Source: Lysobacterales bacterium
GTDB taxonomy: Bacteria; Pseudomonadota; Gammaproteobacteria; Xanthomonadales; Ahniellaceae
DNA length: 24,584 nt
Direction of reading: 5' to 3'
NCBI GenBank assembly: GCA_016721845.1
Contig: JADKHK010000009.1
Coordinates: 1-24,584 of the forward strand
The translations under genes were made by a program, and so were the position numbers. Positions 8,232 through 16,851 of the stretch are shown here, in pieces (position 1 is the first letter of the stretch; each line of letters begins with the position of its first letter). A model generated the notes under the pieces. The model saw only the letters and a program-made list of their open reading frames with translations. It was not told the DNA's origin and did not search any database.

Positions 8232-10928
8232 ATGCACTCGACCCTGATGTCTCGGATCGCCCGCGCCGCCGGCGTGTGGATGGCCGCCCTCGCTGCGCTG
8301 CCAGCTTCGGCACAGACCCCGGGCATGGTGATTTCAGAGTATCTGGCGAATCCGGCGGGCACCGATTCACCGCTGGAATACGTCGAATTGGTCGCGACTC
8401 GCCCGATCGATTTCACGGTAACGCCCTACACCGTGGTGTTTGCGAACAACGGCACCGCCACGACCAATGGCTGGCGCGCGGGCGCTGCCTTGACCTATGC
8501 CTTTGCCATCACGACGGGCAATGTGGCCGCGGGTGATGTCGTCTATGTCGGCGGGTCGTCCATGGCGCCGGTCGGGACCAAGCTTCGGACGATCGATACC
8601 GGAACCACGGCAGGTGACGGCGCCATCGGCAACGCCAACGCGACCGGCGTTCTGGGCAACGGCGGCACCAATGCCGACGGCATTGCCGTGTTCGATGTCG
8701 CGGTCGCGAGCCTGACCAGCAGCACGGTCCCCGTGGACGCGATCTTCCTCGGTACCGGCACCGGCACGGCGGTCGTCAGTGGCGGGACCGCCGGTTACGA
8801 ACTGCCGGTCAATGACCGCTACACCGGCGGCAAGCTGCAGTCGACGAGTTTCTTCGCGCTGGATCCGGTGAGTGGCACCCCGACACACGCCACCGGGACC
8901 CTGAACACCGGCAGCGGTGTCTGGACCACCACCCGCACCTGGGCGAATACCGCGGCGACGGCCGGCACGACCATCACCCTGACCGCAGCACAACCCGTGC
9001 TCAGCATCAGCAATGTCGGATCGACCAATGAAGGCAACGGCGCGACCACGACCTTCTCCTTCACCGTCAGCCTCAGCGCAGCGGCCGGCCCGGGCGGCGT
9101 GACCTTCGACATCGCGACCGCCGATGGCAGCGCGACCGCGTCGTCCGACTACACGGCGAGATCCTTGACCAGCCAGACCATCCCGGCCGGCAGTTCGACC
9201 TACACCTTCGATGTGCTCGTCAACGGCGACACCGTGTTCGAGCAGGATGAGGACTTTCTGGTCAACGTCGGCAACGTCGTCGGCGCGACGCCAGCCAGTG
9301 CCCAAGGCCAGGGCAGCATCCAGAACGACGACGCCGAACCGACTTTGACGGCCACGCCGGCCAACGCCGGCAATGTCAGCGAAGGCAACGCCGGCACGAC
9401 CCCGGTGAGCATCACCTACAGCTTGAGCGGACTGGCCCAGGACGACCTGACCATCGACCTGCACACGGCCGACGGCAGTGCCGATGCCGGTGACTACAAC
9501 GGCTTCGCGATGGGCGACACGATCACCATTCCCGGCGGCAGCCTGAGCGTCGTGTATTCGGACATCACCGTGATCGGCGATGGCACGATCGAGCCGGACG
9601 AGACCTTCACGGTGATCGTCGACAACTACTTCTTCGGTGCTGGGCGTCGCGCCCCCACCGGCGTCGTCCTTCCGACCTCGACGATCACGATCGTCAATGA
9701 CGATGCCGTGCCGATGGAATTCTCGATCGACAATGTCACGGTCACCGAGGGCAATGCCGGCACGACCAATGCCGTATTCACGGTGACGCTCGCGAATGTG
9801 CCGGTGCCGCCGCTGGGCGGATTCAGCACGACCGTCGACTTCGCCACGGTCGACGGCAGTGCGGCTGCACTCAGCGACTTCCTCTCGACCAGCGGCAGCT
9901 TGAGCTTCAGCGGGCCGGGCACGCAGACCATCACGGTGCCGATCATCGGCGACCTGACCGACGAGATCGACGAGACCTTCACCGTGGCCCTGTCCAATCC
10001 GAGCGGCGCGACGATTTCGTCCAGCGCGGGCACCGGCACCGGCACGATCACCGACGACGATGCCGCACCAACGCTGTCGATTGCCGACCGCCAAGTCGTC
10101 GAAGGCAATGTCGGTACCACCAATGGCGACTTGACCGTCACCTTGAGCCAGGCCTCCGGCCAGACCGTGACCGTCGACTACGCCCGCAGCGGTGGCCTCT
10201 TCGGTCCGTTCGACTTCACCTTCGCACCCGGCAGTCTGAGTTTCGCACCAGGCGAAACCAGCAAGGTCGTGCCGATCCTGGTCAATGCCGACACGGTCTA
10301 CGAACCGACCCTGACCCAGGAAATCACGCTGAGCGGCGCCAGCAGTGCGGCCCTGGCCGACACCCTCGGCGTGCTCAGCGCGCTCAACGACGACGCGGCC
10401 TCGGACCTCGGCGCCAGCATCGTCGACTCGCCCGATCCGGTCAGCCAGGGCGGTGCGATCACCTACACGATCACCCTGTCCAACGCCGGACCGGGCGAGG
10501 TGGCCGGCGGCTACTTCAACTTCGCGCTGCCGACCGGTACGACCTTCGTTTCGTTGACGTCGCCAGCGGGATACCTGTGCGACACGCCGGCGGTCGGCGC
10601 GAACGGCGCGATCTTCTGCGCCGAGGGCAGCGCTCGCTCGGCGCCAAGCGCCAAACAGGCCGCATCGGCCAAGCTGATCGGCAATGCCGACTTCAGCGTG
10701 GTCGCAAATGTCGACTTCGCGGTTCCGGTCGGCACGCTGCTGACCAGCATCGTGACCACGGGCCAGGTCTCGTATGACGCCAACGCCGCGAACAACACCG
10801 CACCGGTATCGACCCTGGTGGGTGCCGCCCCGGTGTCGCCGCCGATCCCGACCCTGGATCGTTATGGCCAGTGGCTGGCAGCGCTGGTGCTGTTGGCGGT
10901 CGCGTTGCGCGCCTTGCGTCGCGATTGA
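8232..10928 (+). CDS. secreted Calx-beta repeat protein with IPTL-CTERM-type sorting tail
   Basis: Exported or surface protein of 898 residues. A signal peptide of about 28 residues (ends LPASAQ) is followed by a lamin-tail-like domain at about 30-250 (VISEYLANPAG, EYVELVA). Four Calx-beta domains follow at about 255-365, 371-490, 494-612 and 612-720, each with NEG/SEG/TEGN starts and D-E-x-F and NDD ends typical of these calcium-binding sandwiches. A DUF11-like domain spans about 727-860 (DSPDPVSQGGAITYTITLSN). The tail is PPIPTLDRYGQW, a hydrophobic helix, then RALRRD. That matches IPTL-CTERM signals recognised by exosortase-type enzymes (family knowledge), though the usual W-G is Y-G here. 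No exosortase lies nearby. ATG 8232 is chosen because the signal peptide starts there. The function is probably adhesion or matrix; the ligand is unknown. Confidence 0.88.
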   Translation: MHSTLMSRIARAAGVWMAALAALPASAQTPGMVISEYLANPAGTDSPLEYVELVATRPIDFTVTPYTVVFANNGTATTNGWRAGAALTYAFAITTGNVAAGDVVYVGGSSMAPVGTKLRTIDTGTTAGDGAIGNANATGVLGNGGTNADGIAVFDVAVASLTSSTVPVDAIFLGTGTGTAVVSGGTAGYELPVNDRYTGGKLQSTSFFALDPVSGTPTHATGTLNTGSGVWTTTRTWANTAATAGTTITLTAAQPVLSISNVGSTNEGNGATTTFSFTVSLSAAAGPGGVTFDIATADGSATASSDYTARSLTSQTIPAGSSTYTFDVLVNGDTVFEQDEDFLVNVGNVVGATPASAQGQGSIQNDDAEPTLTATPANAGNVSEGNAGTTPVSITYSLSGLAQDDLTIDLHTADGSADAGDYNGFAMGDTITIPGGSLSVVYSDITVIGDGTIEPDETFTVIVDNYFFGAGRRAPTGVVLPTSTITIVNDDAVPMEFSIDNVTVTEGNAGTTNAVFTVTLANVPVPPLGGFSTTVDFATVDGSAAALSDFLSTSGSLSFSGPGTQTITVPIIGDLTDEIDETFTVALSNPSGATISSSAGTGTGTITDDDAAPTLSIADRQVVEGNVGTTNGDLTVTLSQASGQTVTVDYARSGGLFGPFDFTFAPGSLSFAPGETSKVVPILVNADTVYEPTLTQEITLSGASSAALADTLGVLSALNDDAASDLGASIVDSPDPVSQGGAITYTITLSNAGPGEVAGGYFNFALPTGTTFVSLTSPAGYLCDTPAVGANGAIFCAEGSARSAPSAKQAASAKLIGNADFSVVANVDFAVPVGTLLTSIVTTGQVSYDANAANNTAPVSTLVGAAPVSPPIPTLDRYGQWLAALVLLAVALRALRRD

Positions 10929-10953
10929 ATCGGGACGGGATCTGATGTCGACG

Positions 10954-10985
10954 ACGAAGGCGCCTGCGGGCGCCTTCGTTGTTTT
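10954..10985 (+). terminator. intrinsic terminator after the Calx-beta gene
   Basis: ACGAAGGCGCC (10954-10964), loop TGCG, GGCGCCTTCGT (10969-10979): 11 perfect pairs followed by TGTTTTC. It lies 25 nt past the stop codon and just before the convergent end of the protease gene. Confidence 0.85.
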
Positions 10986-10992
10986 CGGGGAC

Positions 10993-13206
10993 TCAGGGGT
11001 CGCGCCAGGCCTGCTGGTCGGCGGCGTGGTCGCGCAGGTACAGGGTGAAGTCGCGATAGGCGCGATGCGTGCTGGTATTCACGATCGCTGCCCGCGACGA
11101 TTCCAGGCGTGGGCACCACAGCAAGGACGGCCACGGCAGGTGTTGCGCCAAACCCGCGTCCAGCGGCGGGCTGATCGCGTAGCAGGCGAGCAGATCGTCC
11201 AGGCCCAAACGCAGCGCGATCTCGCCATCGGCTGCAGCGCTCACGACCGCGAACGGTGAGTCGAGCAGGTTCATCGCTGCATCGATCGCCGGCGGTTCGG
11301 GCACCGGCGCGATCGTCGCGACTGCACCGAGCTGGAGCATCGCGAAGCCGTCATGCAGGCGATAAAACGCCCGCAATTCATCCGGCAACGCGCGATCGAT
11401 GCGCTGCTCGGTCGCGGCGATCGTCGCGTCGTCGGCCGGTCCCGGCCAGTCCGGCACATCGAGGAACCAGCGCAGCCACCACGCAGGGCGCACGAACGAT
11501 GCCACCAATTCCTCGGTTCCGGCATCAGCCAAATCGGTGAACGCTCGCGCACGTTGCTGCGCCAGTTCCTCCGGCGTCATCGCATTCGCGGCCGGCGCCG
11601 CATCGGAGAATCCACCCGCACCGAGCATCAGGGCCGCGACTGCCAACGGCACCGCCAGCAGCACGGCATAAACGCCGCCGGTGAGCACTCGCGAAGGCAA
11701 CGACATCGGCACCACATCGAGGCTGCGCACGATGTCCTCGGCCTGCGCGATGCGGGCTTGCGCGCGCGTGGCCGGCCCAAGCACCTGATCCAGCGCATCG
11801 AAGGTGAGACGCAATTTGCGCGCGCGCACGGCATCGACCGGCACGCCTCCCTGCGCCAGCAGATGCCGGATCGCACGCCGGTTCTGCAGCAGCGGTCCCA
11901 ACTGAGCCAGCTGCAGCAATACGATCACCGCCAGACCGACCAGACCGAAGGTGAGCGACACCACGGCGCCGGCCACACACGCGCTCGCGAGGAAAGCGAT
12001 GCGCAGCCCGTACCAGCGGGCTGGCAGCATCGCCTGCACGATATGGCCGCCATCGAGCGGTGGCACCGGCACGACATTGAGGTAATTGATCGCCAGGAAG
12101 ATCCAGGCCGAATGCAACACCCAGTCCTCGCTCCGCTGGGTGAGCGCAACGAACAGCAGACCCCAGCCGATCAGGATGCCTGGCAGCGGACCCATCAAGG
12201 ACATCCAGGCACGGTGGGTCGCACTTGGGTGGGTCTCGTGCCCGACCGTCACGCCACCGACCAGCGGCAGCGCCAGCATCTGCACGTTGCGATAACCGAA
12301 CGCGCGCATCGCGAGGTAGTGCCCGGCTTCGTGGATGGCGATGACGACGAGCAGGATCCACGCGAACTGCCATCCGAAGACGATGCCACCCACAACCATG
12401 AACAAGGCGACACTGAGCAGGAACAGCAGTGCCTGCATTGTCGCCGTCGGTGCGCGTTCGCGGATGCGCGCGCTGGTCTGCGCGATCTGGGTCAGGCGCA
12501 CCGGCGGAATCGGATCCGCGTTCGTCGGCCATTTCGGTCGCGACCAGAACGCGCGCAAGGCGCGGATCGCGAATCCGAGGCGTGGCCGCGCGATGCCGTC
12601 GCTGCACTCGACCAAGGCACCGCGCGCAATCAGGCGTTCGCGGCGCGTGTTCATCCAGCGCCCGGCCAGATCGACGAGTACCGCATCGCTGACCGCATCC
12701 GGTGCAGCCACGCCGTGCCGAGCGACGAATTGCCCATGTGCCGCCAGCAAGTCGCTCATCGGCGCCGGTGCCAACAACTGCGCCGGCTCCTCGGGCGTTG
12801 CGGTGATCGTGAAGAACGGATCGCTGGGCTGGCTGACGAGGGTGCGTCCATCGGCGAGCCGCGTGGCCAGATAGCAGACGCAACGATTCGGCGTCTCGGC
12901 CAGAAACATCGGCAGCAGGAAGACCAGCGTGCCATCGGACTCGTGCCGCCAGCACGCCATCGCGCGCACATTCGCCGCCTCGACCGGCTGCGGCGTGATC
13001 GACAACCAATCCGGCCCGCTGAAGCCCAGCGTCGACCATTCCTGATTCGCGACCGCGATCACATCCTCGGCCCCGAGCAGGGACGACCAGTCCCCCGGCA
13101 CCAGGCGCGCCGACTGCTTCAGGAACGGCATCGCCAACATCGCGCGCAGCTGCAACACCAGGACGACGAAGACGATGGCAGCAATGATCGCGATCAGATC
13201 GAACAT
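10993..13206 (-). CDS. M50-type membrane metalloprotease fused to a C-terminal SMI1/KNR4 (SUKH)-like domain
   Basis: Predicted intramembrane zinc protease of the site-2 protease family, 737 residues. An N-terminal membrane helix (about 3-25) is followed by a soluble domain of about 230 residues. The catalytic core has H292-E-A-G-H296 in a membrane helix and the third zinc ligand Asp385 in NYLNVVPVPPLDGGH, matching the N-x-x-P-x-P-x-LDGG signature. Another membrane helix lies at about 510-530. The last about 150 residues resemble SMI1/KNR4: TIAATEQRIDRALPDELRAFY followed by RLHDGFAML. ATG 13206 has GGAAG about six nt upstream and starts directly at the membrane helix. It stands alone, divergent from the dehydrogenase operon. 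S2P enzymes cut membrane-bound regulators; the substrate is unknown. The protease call is firm; the SUKH call is by motif only. Confidence 0.85.
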   Translation of the reverse strand: MFDLIAIIAAIVFVVLVLQLRAMLAMPFLKQSARLVPGDWSSLLGAEDVIAVANQEWSTLGFSGPDWLSITPQPVEAANVRAMACWRHESDGTLVFLLPMFLAETPNRCVCYLATRLADGRTLVSQPSDPFFTITATPEEPAQLLAPAPMSDLLAAHGQFVARHGVAAPDAVSDAVLVDLAGRWMNTRRERLIARGALVECSDGIARPRLGFAIRALRAFWSRPKWPTNADPIPPVRLTQIAQTSARIRERAPTATMQALLFLLSVALFMVVGGIVFGWQFAWILLVVIAIHEAGHYLAMRAFGYRNVQMLALPLVGGVTVGHETHPSATHRAWMSLMGPLPGILIGWGLLFVALTQRSEDWVLHSAWIFLAINYLNVVPVPPLDGGHIVQAMLPARWYGLRIAFLASACVAGAVVSLTFGLVGLAVIVLLQLAQLGPLLQNRRAIRHLLAQGGVPVDAVRARKLRLTFDALDQVLGPATRAQARIAQAEDIVRSLDVVPMSLPSRVLTGGVYAVLLAVPLAVAALMLGAGGFSDAAPAANAMTPEELAQQRARAFTDLADAGTEELVASFVRPAWWLRWFLDVPDWPGPADDATIAATEQRIDRALPDELRAFYRLHDGFAMLQLGAVATIAPVPEPPAIDAAMNLLDSPFAVVSAAADGEIALRLGLDDLLACYAISPPLDAGLAQHLPWPSLLWCPRLESSRAAIVNTSTHRAYRDFTLYLRDHAADQQAWRDP

Positions 13207-13292
13207 GGGCGACTTCCGGGCAGGATGTCCCGAAGTAGCCGAATGCCGGCGGTCGCGCAAGCCCGCAGCCCGCCCGCGTCAAACAGCACAGC

Positions 13293-13322
13293 TTGCGCCC
13301 GGGCAGCGTCGCTTGCTATCAA
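13293..13322 (+). promoter_or_regulatory. candidate promoter of the 2-oxoacid dehydrogenase operon
   Basis: TTGCGC (13293-13298) and TATCAA (13317-13322) are 18 nt apart and end 25 nt before the E1alpha start. The match to sigma-70 consensus is moderate. The rest of the 141-nt divergent gap shows nothing else recognisable. Confidence 0.3.
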
Positions 13323-13347
13323 ACCCGCCTGCCTCGGGAGGGCATGC

Positions 13348-14430
13348 ATGAATACCGTTGCCAGTTTCACGATCGGATATCGACAGGTGCTCGATCCGGA
13401 GGGCCGCATCGTTGACGCGCTGCCGGAATTCGCGCGCGATCCGGCCGTGCTCGTCGACCTCTATCAGCGCATGAGCTTCACCCGCGTGTTCGACGGCAAG
13501 GCGGTCGCGCTGCAGCGCACCGGCAAGCTCGGTACCTATGCCTCCTGCCTCGGCCACGAAGCTGCGCACATCGCGATCGGCGTGGCGATGCAACCCGAGG
13601 ACGTGTTCTGTCCGATGTACCGCGAATACGGTGCGCAGTTCGTGCGCGGCGTGAAGCCACGTCATGTATTGCTCTATTGGGGTGGCGACGAACGCGGCAA
13701 CGATTTCACCGGCCCGAAGCATGACCTGCCCTGGTGCGTGCCGATCGCGACCCAGTGCCTGCATGCCGCCGGTGCCGCGCTCGCGTTCAAGCTGCGCCAC
13801 GAACCGCGGGTGGCGGTCAGCGTGGTCGGCGATGGCGGCTCGTCCAAGACCGATTTCTATGCCGCGATCAATTCCGCCGGCGCCTACACCCTGCCCTACG
13901 TCGGCGTGATCGTGAACAACCAGTGGGCGATCTCGGTGCCGCGCAGTGCGCAGACCGGCGCGGAAACCCTCGCGCAGAAAGGCCTCGCCGGCGGCCTGCA
14001 GTGCGTGCAGGTCGATGGCAATGACGTGATCGCGATGCTCGCCGTGATGCAGGAAGCGATCGCGCGCGCGCGCCGCGGCGAAGGCGGCACGGTGGTCGAG
14101 GCGGTGACCTATCGCCTGTCCGACCACACCACCGCCGACGATGCCCGTCGCTATCGTCCGGACGACGAAGTGAAGCAGGCCTGGGACCGCGAACCGATGC
14201 GGCGCCTGCGGCGCTACCTGGAAGCACTCGGCGTCTGGGACGAGGCACGGGAACAGGCGTGGAAGGAACAATGCGGACGCGAGGTCGACATCGAGGTGAA
14301 CGCCTATCTCGAAACCCGCTCGCAGCCGATCGAGTCGATCTTCGACTACCTGTACGCGGAAGCCCCGCACGACATCGCCGCGCAGCGCGCCGAGGCGATG
14401 GCATGGGAAGAGGGTCGTCGTCATGGCTGA
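13348..14430 (+). CDS. pdhA: 2-oxoacid (pyruvate-type) dehydrogenase E1 component, alpha subunit
   Basis: Thiamine-diphosphate-dependent decarboxylase subunit of a heterotetrameric E1. 360 residues, as usual. The cofactor motif begins GDG at 161-163 and ends in NN at 190-191 (GDGGSS...VNNQWAISVP). Other marks are the N-terminal QRTGKLGTYASCLGHEAA, PMYREYGAQFVRGV, and the phosphorylation-loop-like region YRLSDHTTADDARRYR. It resembles the PdhA-type subunits annotated in proteobacteria more than BkdA1, but branched-chain keto acids cannot be excluded. GGGAGG lies six nt before ATG 13348. A much longer open frame extends upstream, antisense to the protease gene; that part is a shadow. The 3' end overlaps the beta-subunit start by 8 nt, so the two are translationally coupled. 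Confidence 0.92.
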   Translation: MNTVASFTIGYRQVLDPEGRIVDALPEFARDPAVLVDLYQRMSFTRVFDGKAVALQRTGKLGTYASCLGHEAAHIAIGVAMQPEDVFCPMYREYGAQFVRGVKPRHVLLYWGGDERGNDFTGPKHDLPWCVPIATQCLHAAGAALAFKLRHEPRVAVSVVGDGGSSKTDFYAAINSAGAYTLPYVGVIVNNQWAISVPRSAQTGAETLAQKGLAGGLQCVQVDGNDVIAMLAVMQEAIARARRGEGGTVVEAVTYRLSDHTTADDARRYRPDDEVKQAWDREPMRRLRRYLEALGVWDEAREQAWKEQCGREVDIEVNAYLETRSQPIESIFDYLYAEAPHDIAAQRAEAMAWEEGRRHG

Positions 14431-15403
14431 GATCACCCTGATCGAGGCGGTGACGCAAGCGCTCGCCTACGAGATTGCACACGACCCGAGCGTGGTCGTG
14501 CTCGGCGAGGATGTCGGCGTCAACGGCGGCGTGTTCCGCGCGACCGCGGGACTGCATGCGCGTTTCGGTTCCGAACGCATCCTCGACACGCCGCTCGACG
14601 AGACCACCATCGCCGGGCTCGCAGTCGGCATGGCCTTCCAGGGCATGAAGCCGGTGGCGGAAGCGCAATTCGACGGCTTCATCTATCCGATGTTCGACCA
14701 CATCATCTGCCACGCCGCACGCATGCGCACGCGCACGCGCGGCCGACTGCATTGCCCGATGGTGCTGCGTGCCCCCTGGGGCGGCGGCATTCGCGCCCCC
14801 GAACATCACTCGGAAGCGCCGGAAGCCTTGTTCGCGCATATTCCCGGCCTGCGCGTGGTGATCCCGTCCAGCCCGGCGCGGGCGTATGGCTTGCTGCTCG
14901 CCGCCATCCGCGATCCGGACCCGGTGATCTTCTTCGAGCCCAAGCGCATCTATCGCCAATACAAGGAAGCCGTGCCGGACGATGGCGAGTCCTTGCCGCT
15001 CGACGTCTGCTTCGTGCTGCGCGACGGTTCGGACGTTACGCTGGTGACCTGGGGCGCACACGTCAAGGAAGCGCTGGAAACCGCCGATGCGCTCGCCCGC
15101 GAAGGCATCAGCGCCGAAGTGATCGATGTCGCGACCGTGAAGCCACTCGACTTCGACACCATCCACGAGTCGGTGAAGAAGACCGGCCGCTGCGTGATCG
15201 TGCACGAGGCCGCGCGGACCGGCGGCATCGGCGCCGAGATCGCCGCGCAACTGGCCGAAAAGGCGATGTTCGATCTGGTCGCGCCAGTCGAACGCGTCAC
15301 CGGCTACGACACCCCGATGCCGCTGTTCCGGCTCGAAATGAAATATTTGCCGAACGTCGACCGCATTCTCGCGGCGGCGAAGCGCACGCTGGCCTACCGC
15401 TGA
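14423..15403 (+). CDS. pdhB: 2-oxoacid dehydrogenase E1 component, beta subunit
   Basis: Partner of the alpha subunit in the E1 alpha2-beta2 tetramer, 326 residues. The TPP-activating glutamate region is VVVLGEDVGVNGGVFRAT. The conserved GLAVGMAFQGMKPVAE and FDGFIYPMFDHI follow, then the active-site loop PEHHSEAPEALFAHIPGLRVVIPSSP. The C-terminal transketolase domain ends with the usual PVERVTGYDTPMP motif. ATG 14423 sits inside the last codons of the alpha gene. The E2 gene follows after 14 nt. Substrate is as uncertain as for the alpha subunit. Confidence 0.93.
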   Translation: MAEITLIEAVTQALAYEIAHDPSVVVLGEDVGVNGGVFRATAGLHARFGSERILDTPLDETTIAGLAVGMAFQGMKPVAEAQFDGFIYPMFDHIICHAARMRTRTRGRLHCPMVLRAPWGGGIRAPEHHSEAPEALFAHIPGLRVVIPSSPARAYGLLLAAIRDPDPVIFFEPKRIYRQYKEAVPDDGESLPLDVCFVLRDGSDVTLVTWGAHVKEALETADALAREGISAEVIDVATVKPLDFDTIHESVKKTGRCVIVHEAARTGGIGAEIAAQLAEKAMFDLVAPVERVTGYDTPMPLFRLEMKYLPNVDRILAAAKRTLAYR

Positions 15404-15417
15404 TTCCGGAGATCGCC

Positions 15418-16851
15418 ATGAGCATCGACAAGGATTTCCTGTTGCCCGACCTCGGTGAAGGCCTGCCCGACGCCGAGATCGTCGAGTGGTTGGTGAAGGA
15501 AGGCGACACGGTGATGCTGGACCAGCCTTTGGTGTCGATGGAAACCGCGAAGGCGGTGGTCGAAGTCCCGTCTCCCTATTCCGGCATCGTGGCCAAACTG
15601 CACGGCAGGGCGGGCGACGTGATCGATACCGGTGCGCCGCTGGCGACGTTCGCGGTCGATCCGACCTTGCCACAGCGCGCCGAGGCCGAGGACACCGGAC
15701 ATCATCATGCGCCGAAGCCGAAGGCTGCCCCTCAACCGCCTTCGGCACCTTCTCCCCGCGAGCGGGGAGAAGGAAGTGCGACCGCTACGGCAGCACCCGC
15801 GATCACGACCGCCGCACCGGCGGACCGTGCCGACGCCGGTACCGTGGTCGGTGCGATGCAGGCCAGCAACGAGGTCAAGCACGAAGCCGTGATCGCCATC
15901 GGCGGCATCAAGGCAATGCCGGCGGTGCGCGCCGCGGCGAAGAAACTCGGCGTCGACCTGACGCGCGTGCGCCCGAGCGGCCCCGACGGCGTCATCACGA
16001 TGCAGGACGTGAAACACGCCGCAGCCAATCCGTCGGCGCTCGCGTCCATTGCTCCCGCGCCGCAAGTGCACAGCGCTGTCGCAGTCCCGACTTCTCTCTC
16101 GCCCCGCACCAGCGGGGAAAGGGCCGGGGTGAGGGGCAACGATCCCTACACCGCCGACCCCCGCTCGCTCGCCGGCAAACCCGTGCGCACCACGCCGCCA
16201 GGCGTGCCGGCGTCGGGACAACCGGAACCGATCCGCGGGGTGCGTCGCAACATGGCCCGCATCATGGCCGAGGCGCATGCCCAGGTCGTACCGACCACGC
16301 TCTGCGACGACGCAGATCTGCATGCGTGGACGCCGGGCAACGACATCACCGCGCGCCTCATCCGCGCCATCGTCGCGGCCAGCAAGGCCGAGCCGGCGCT
16401 GAACGCCTGGTTCGACATGGCCAACGGCACGCGTACCCTGCATGCGCGTGTCGACGTCGGCATCGCCGTGGATACGCCGGAAGGTTTGTTCGTGCCGGCG
16501 CTGCGGAATGCCGACATGCTCGATGCACGCATGATCCGCGAAGGTGTGAACCGTCTCCGCGCTCAAGTCGAGGACCGGTCGATCACGCCCGATGAACTCA
16601 AGGGCTACACGATCTCGCTGTCGAACTTCGGCATGTATGCCGGCCGTTACGCCACGCCGGTGATCGTGCCGCCCTGCGTCGCGATCATCGCCGCCGGCAA
16701 GGGCCGCCATCAGCTCGTGCCGGTGATGGGCGGCATCGAAACCCACAAGCTATTGCCGCTGTCGCTGACCTTCGACCATCGCGCTGCCACCGGCGGCGAA
16801 GCCGCACGCTTCCTCAAGGCGATGCTCGACGACCTGGCACGCGCGAACTAG
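15418..16851 (+). CDS. 2-oxoacid dehydrogenase E2 (lipoyl acyltransferase) with repeat-derived linkers
   Basis: Lipoyl acyltransferase core of the complex, 477 residues. One lipoyl domain covers 1-78 with the lipoylated Lys45 (METAKA). A peripheral-subunit-binding domain lies at about 166-200 (MPAVRAAAKKLGVDL...GVITMQDV). The catalytic domain spans about 260-477. The active-site motif, normally H-R-x-x-D-G, reads H454-R-A-A-T458-G, with Thr for the usual Asp. The two flexible linkers contain peptides translated from palindromic repeats: SPRERGEG at about 113-120 and LSPRTSGERAGVRG at about 227-240. GGAG lies six nt before ATG 15418. No dihydrolipoamide dehydrogenase (E3) follows; it must be encoded elsewhere. 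The stop codon overlaps that of the convergent gene within CTAG. Confidence 0.92.
   Translation: MSIDKDFLLPDLGEGLPDAEIVEWLVKEGDTVMLDQPLVSMETAKAVVEVPSPYSGIVAKLHGRAGDVIDTGAPLATFAVDPTLPQRAEAEDTGHHHAPKPKAAPQPPSAPSPRERGEGSATATAAPAITTAAPADRADAGTVVGAMQASNEVKHEAVIAIGGIKAMPAVRAAAKKLGVDLTRVRPSGPDGVITMQDVKHAAANPSALASIAPAPQVHSAVAVPTSLSPRTSGERAGVRGNDPYTADPRSLAGKPVRTTPPGVPASGQPEPIRGVRRNMARIMAEAHAQVVPTTLCDDADLHAWTPGNDITARLIRAIVAASKAEPALNAWFDMANGTRTLHARVDVGIAVDTPEGLFVPALRNADMLDARMIREGVNRLRAQVEDRSITPDELKGYTISLSNFGMYAGRYATPVIVPPCVAIIAAGKGRHQLVPVMGGIETHKLLPLSLTFDHRAATGGEAARFLKAMLDDLARAN
15748..15773. repeat. palindromic repeat inside the E2 coding sequence (first linker)
   Basis: CCTTCTCCCCGC (15748-15759), GA, GCGGGGAGAAGG (15762-15773): a perfect 26-bp palindrome-type hairpin with 12-bp arms. 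It has the form of the GC-rich repeats usually found between genes in many proteobacteria. Here it is read in frame as linker residues about 111-119. Confidence 0.75.
16093..16136. repeat. REP-like repeat inside the E2 coding sequence (second linker)
   Basis: CCCCGC (16102-16107), ACCA, GCGGGG (16112-16117), with degenerate CTCTC and AAAGGG flanks, followed by the tail CCGGGGTGAGGGG (16124-16136). This is the complete layout of the common intergenic repeat, stem plus G-rich tail. It is translated in frame as LSPRTSGERAGVRG in the second linker. Confidence 0.75.

Noticed and set aside
8367..10094. 575-codon open frame on the minus strand
   Set aside because: Antisense to the Calx-beta repeats; its apparent repetitiveness only mirrors the repeated domains.
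11353..13347. Long in-frame N-terminal extension of E1alpha
   Set aside because: It is antisense to the M50 protease gene, is Arg/Gln/His-rich, and the family start with a good ribosome site is at 13348.
15748..16136. Possible CRISPR-like or tandem repeat array in the E2 gene
   Set aside because: Only two unequal palindromic elements about 350 bp apart, inside a coding frame; no regular spacers.
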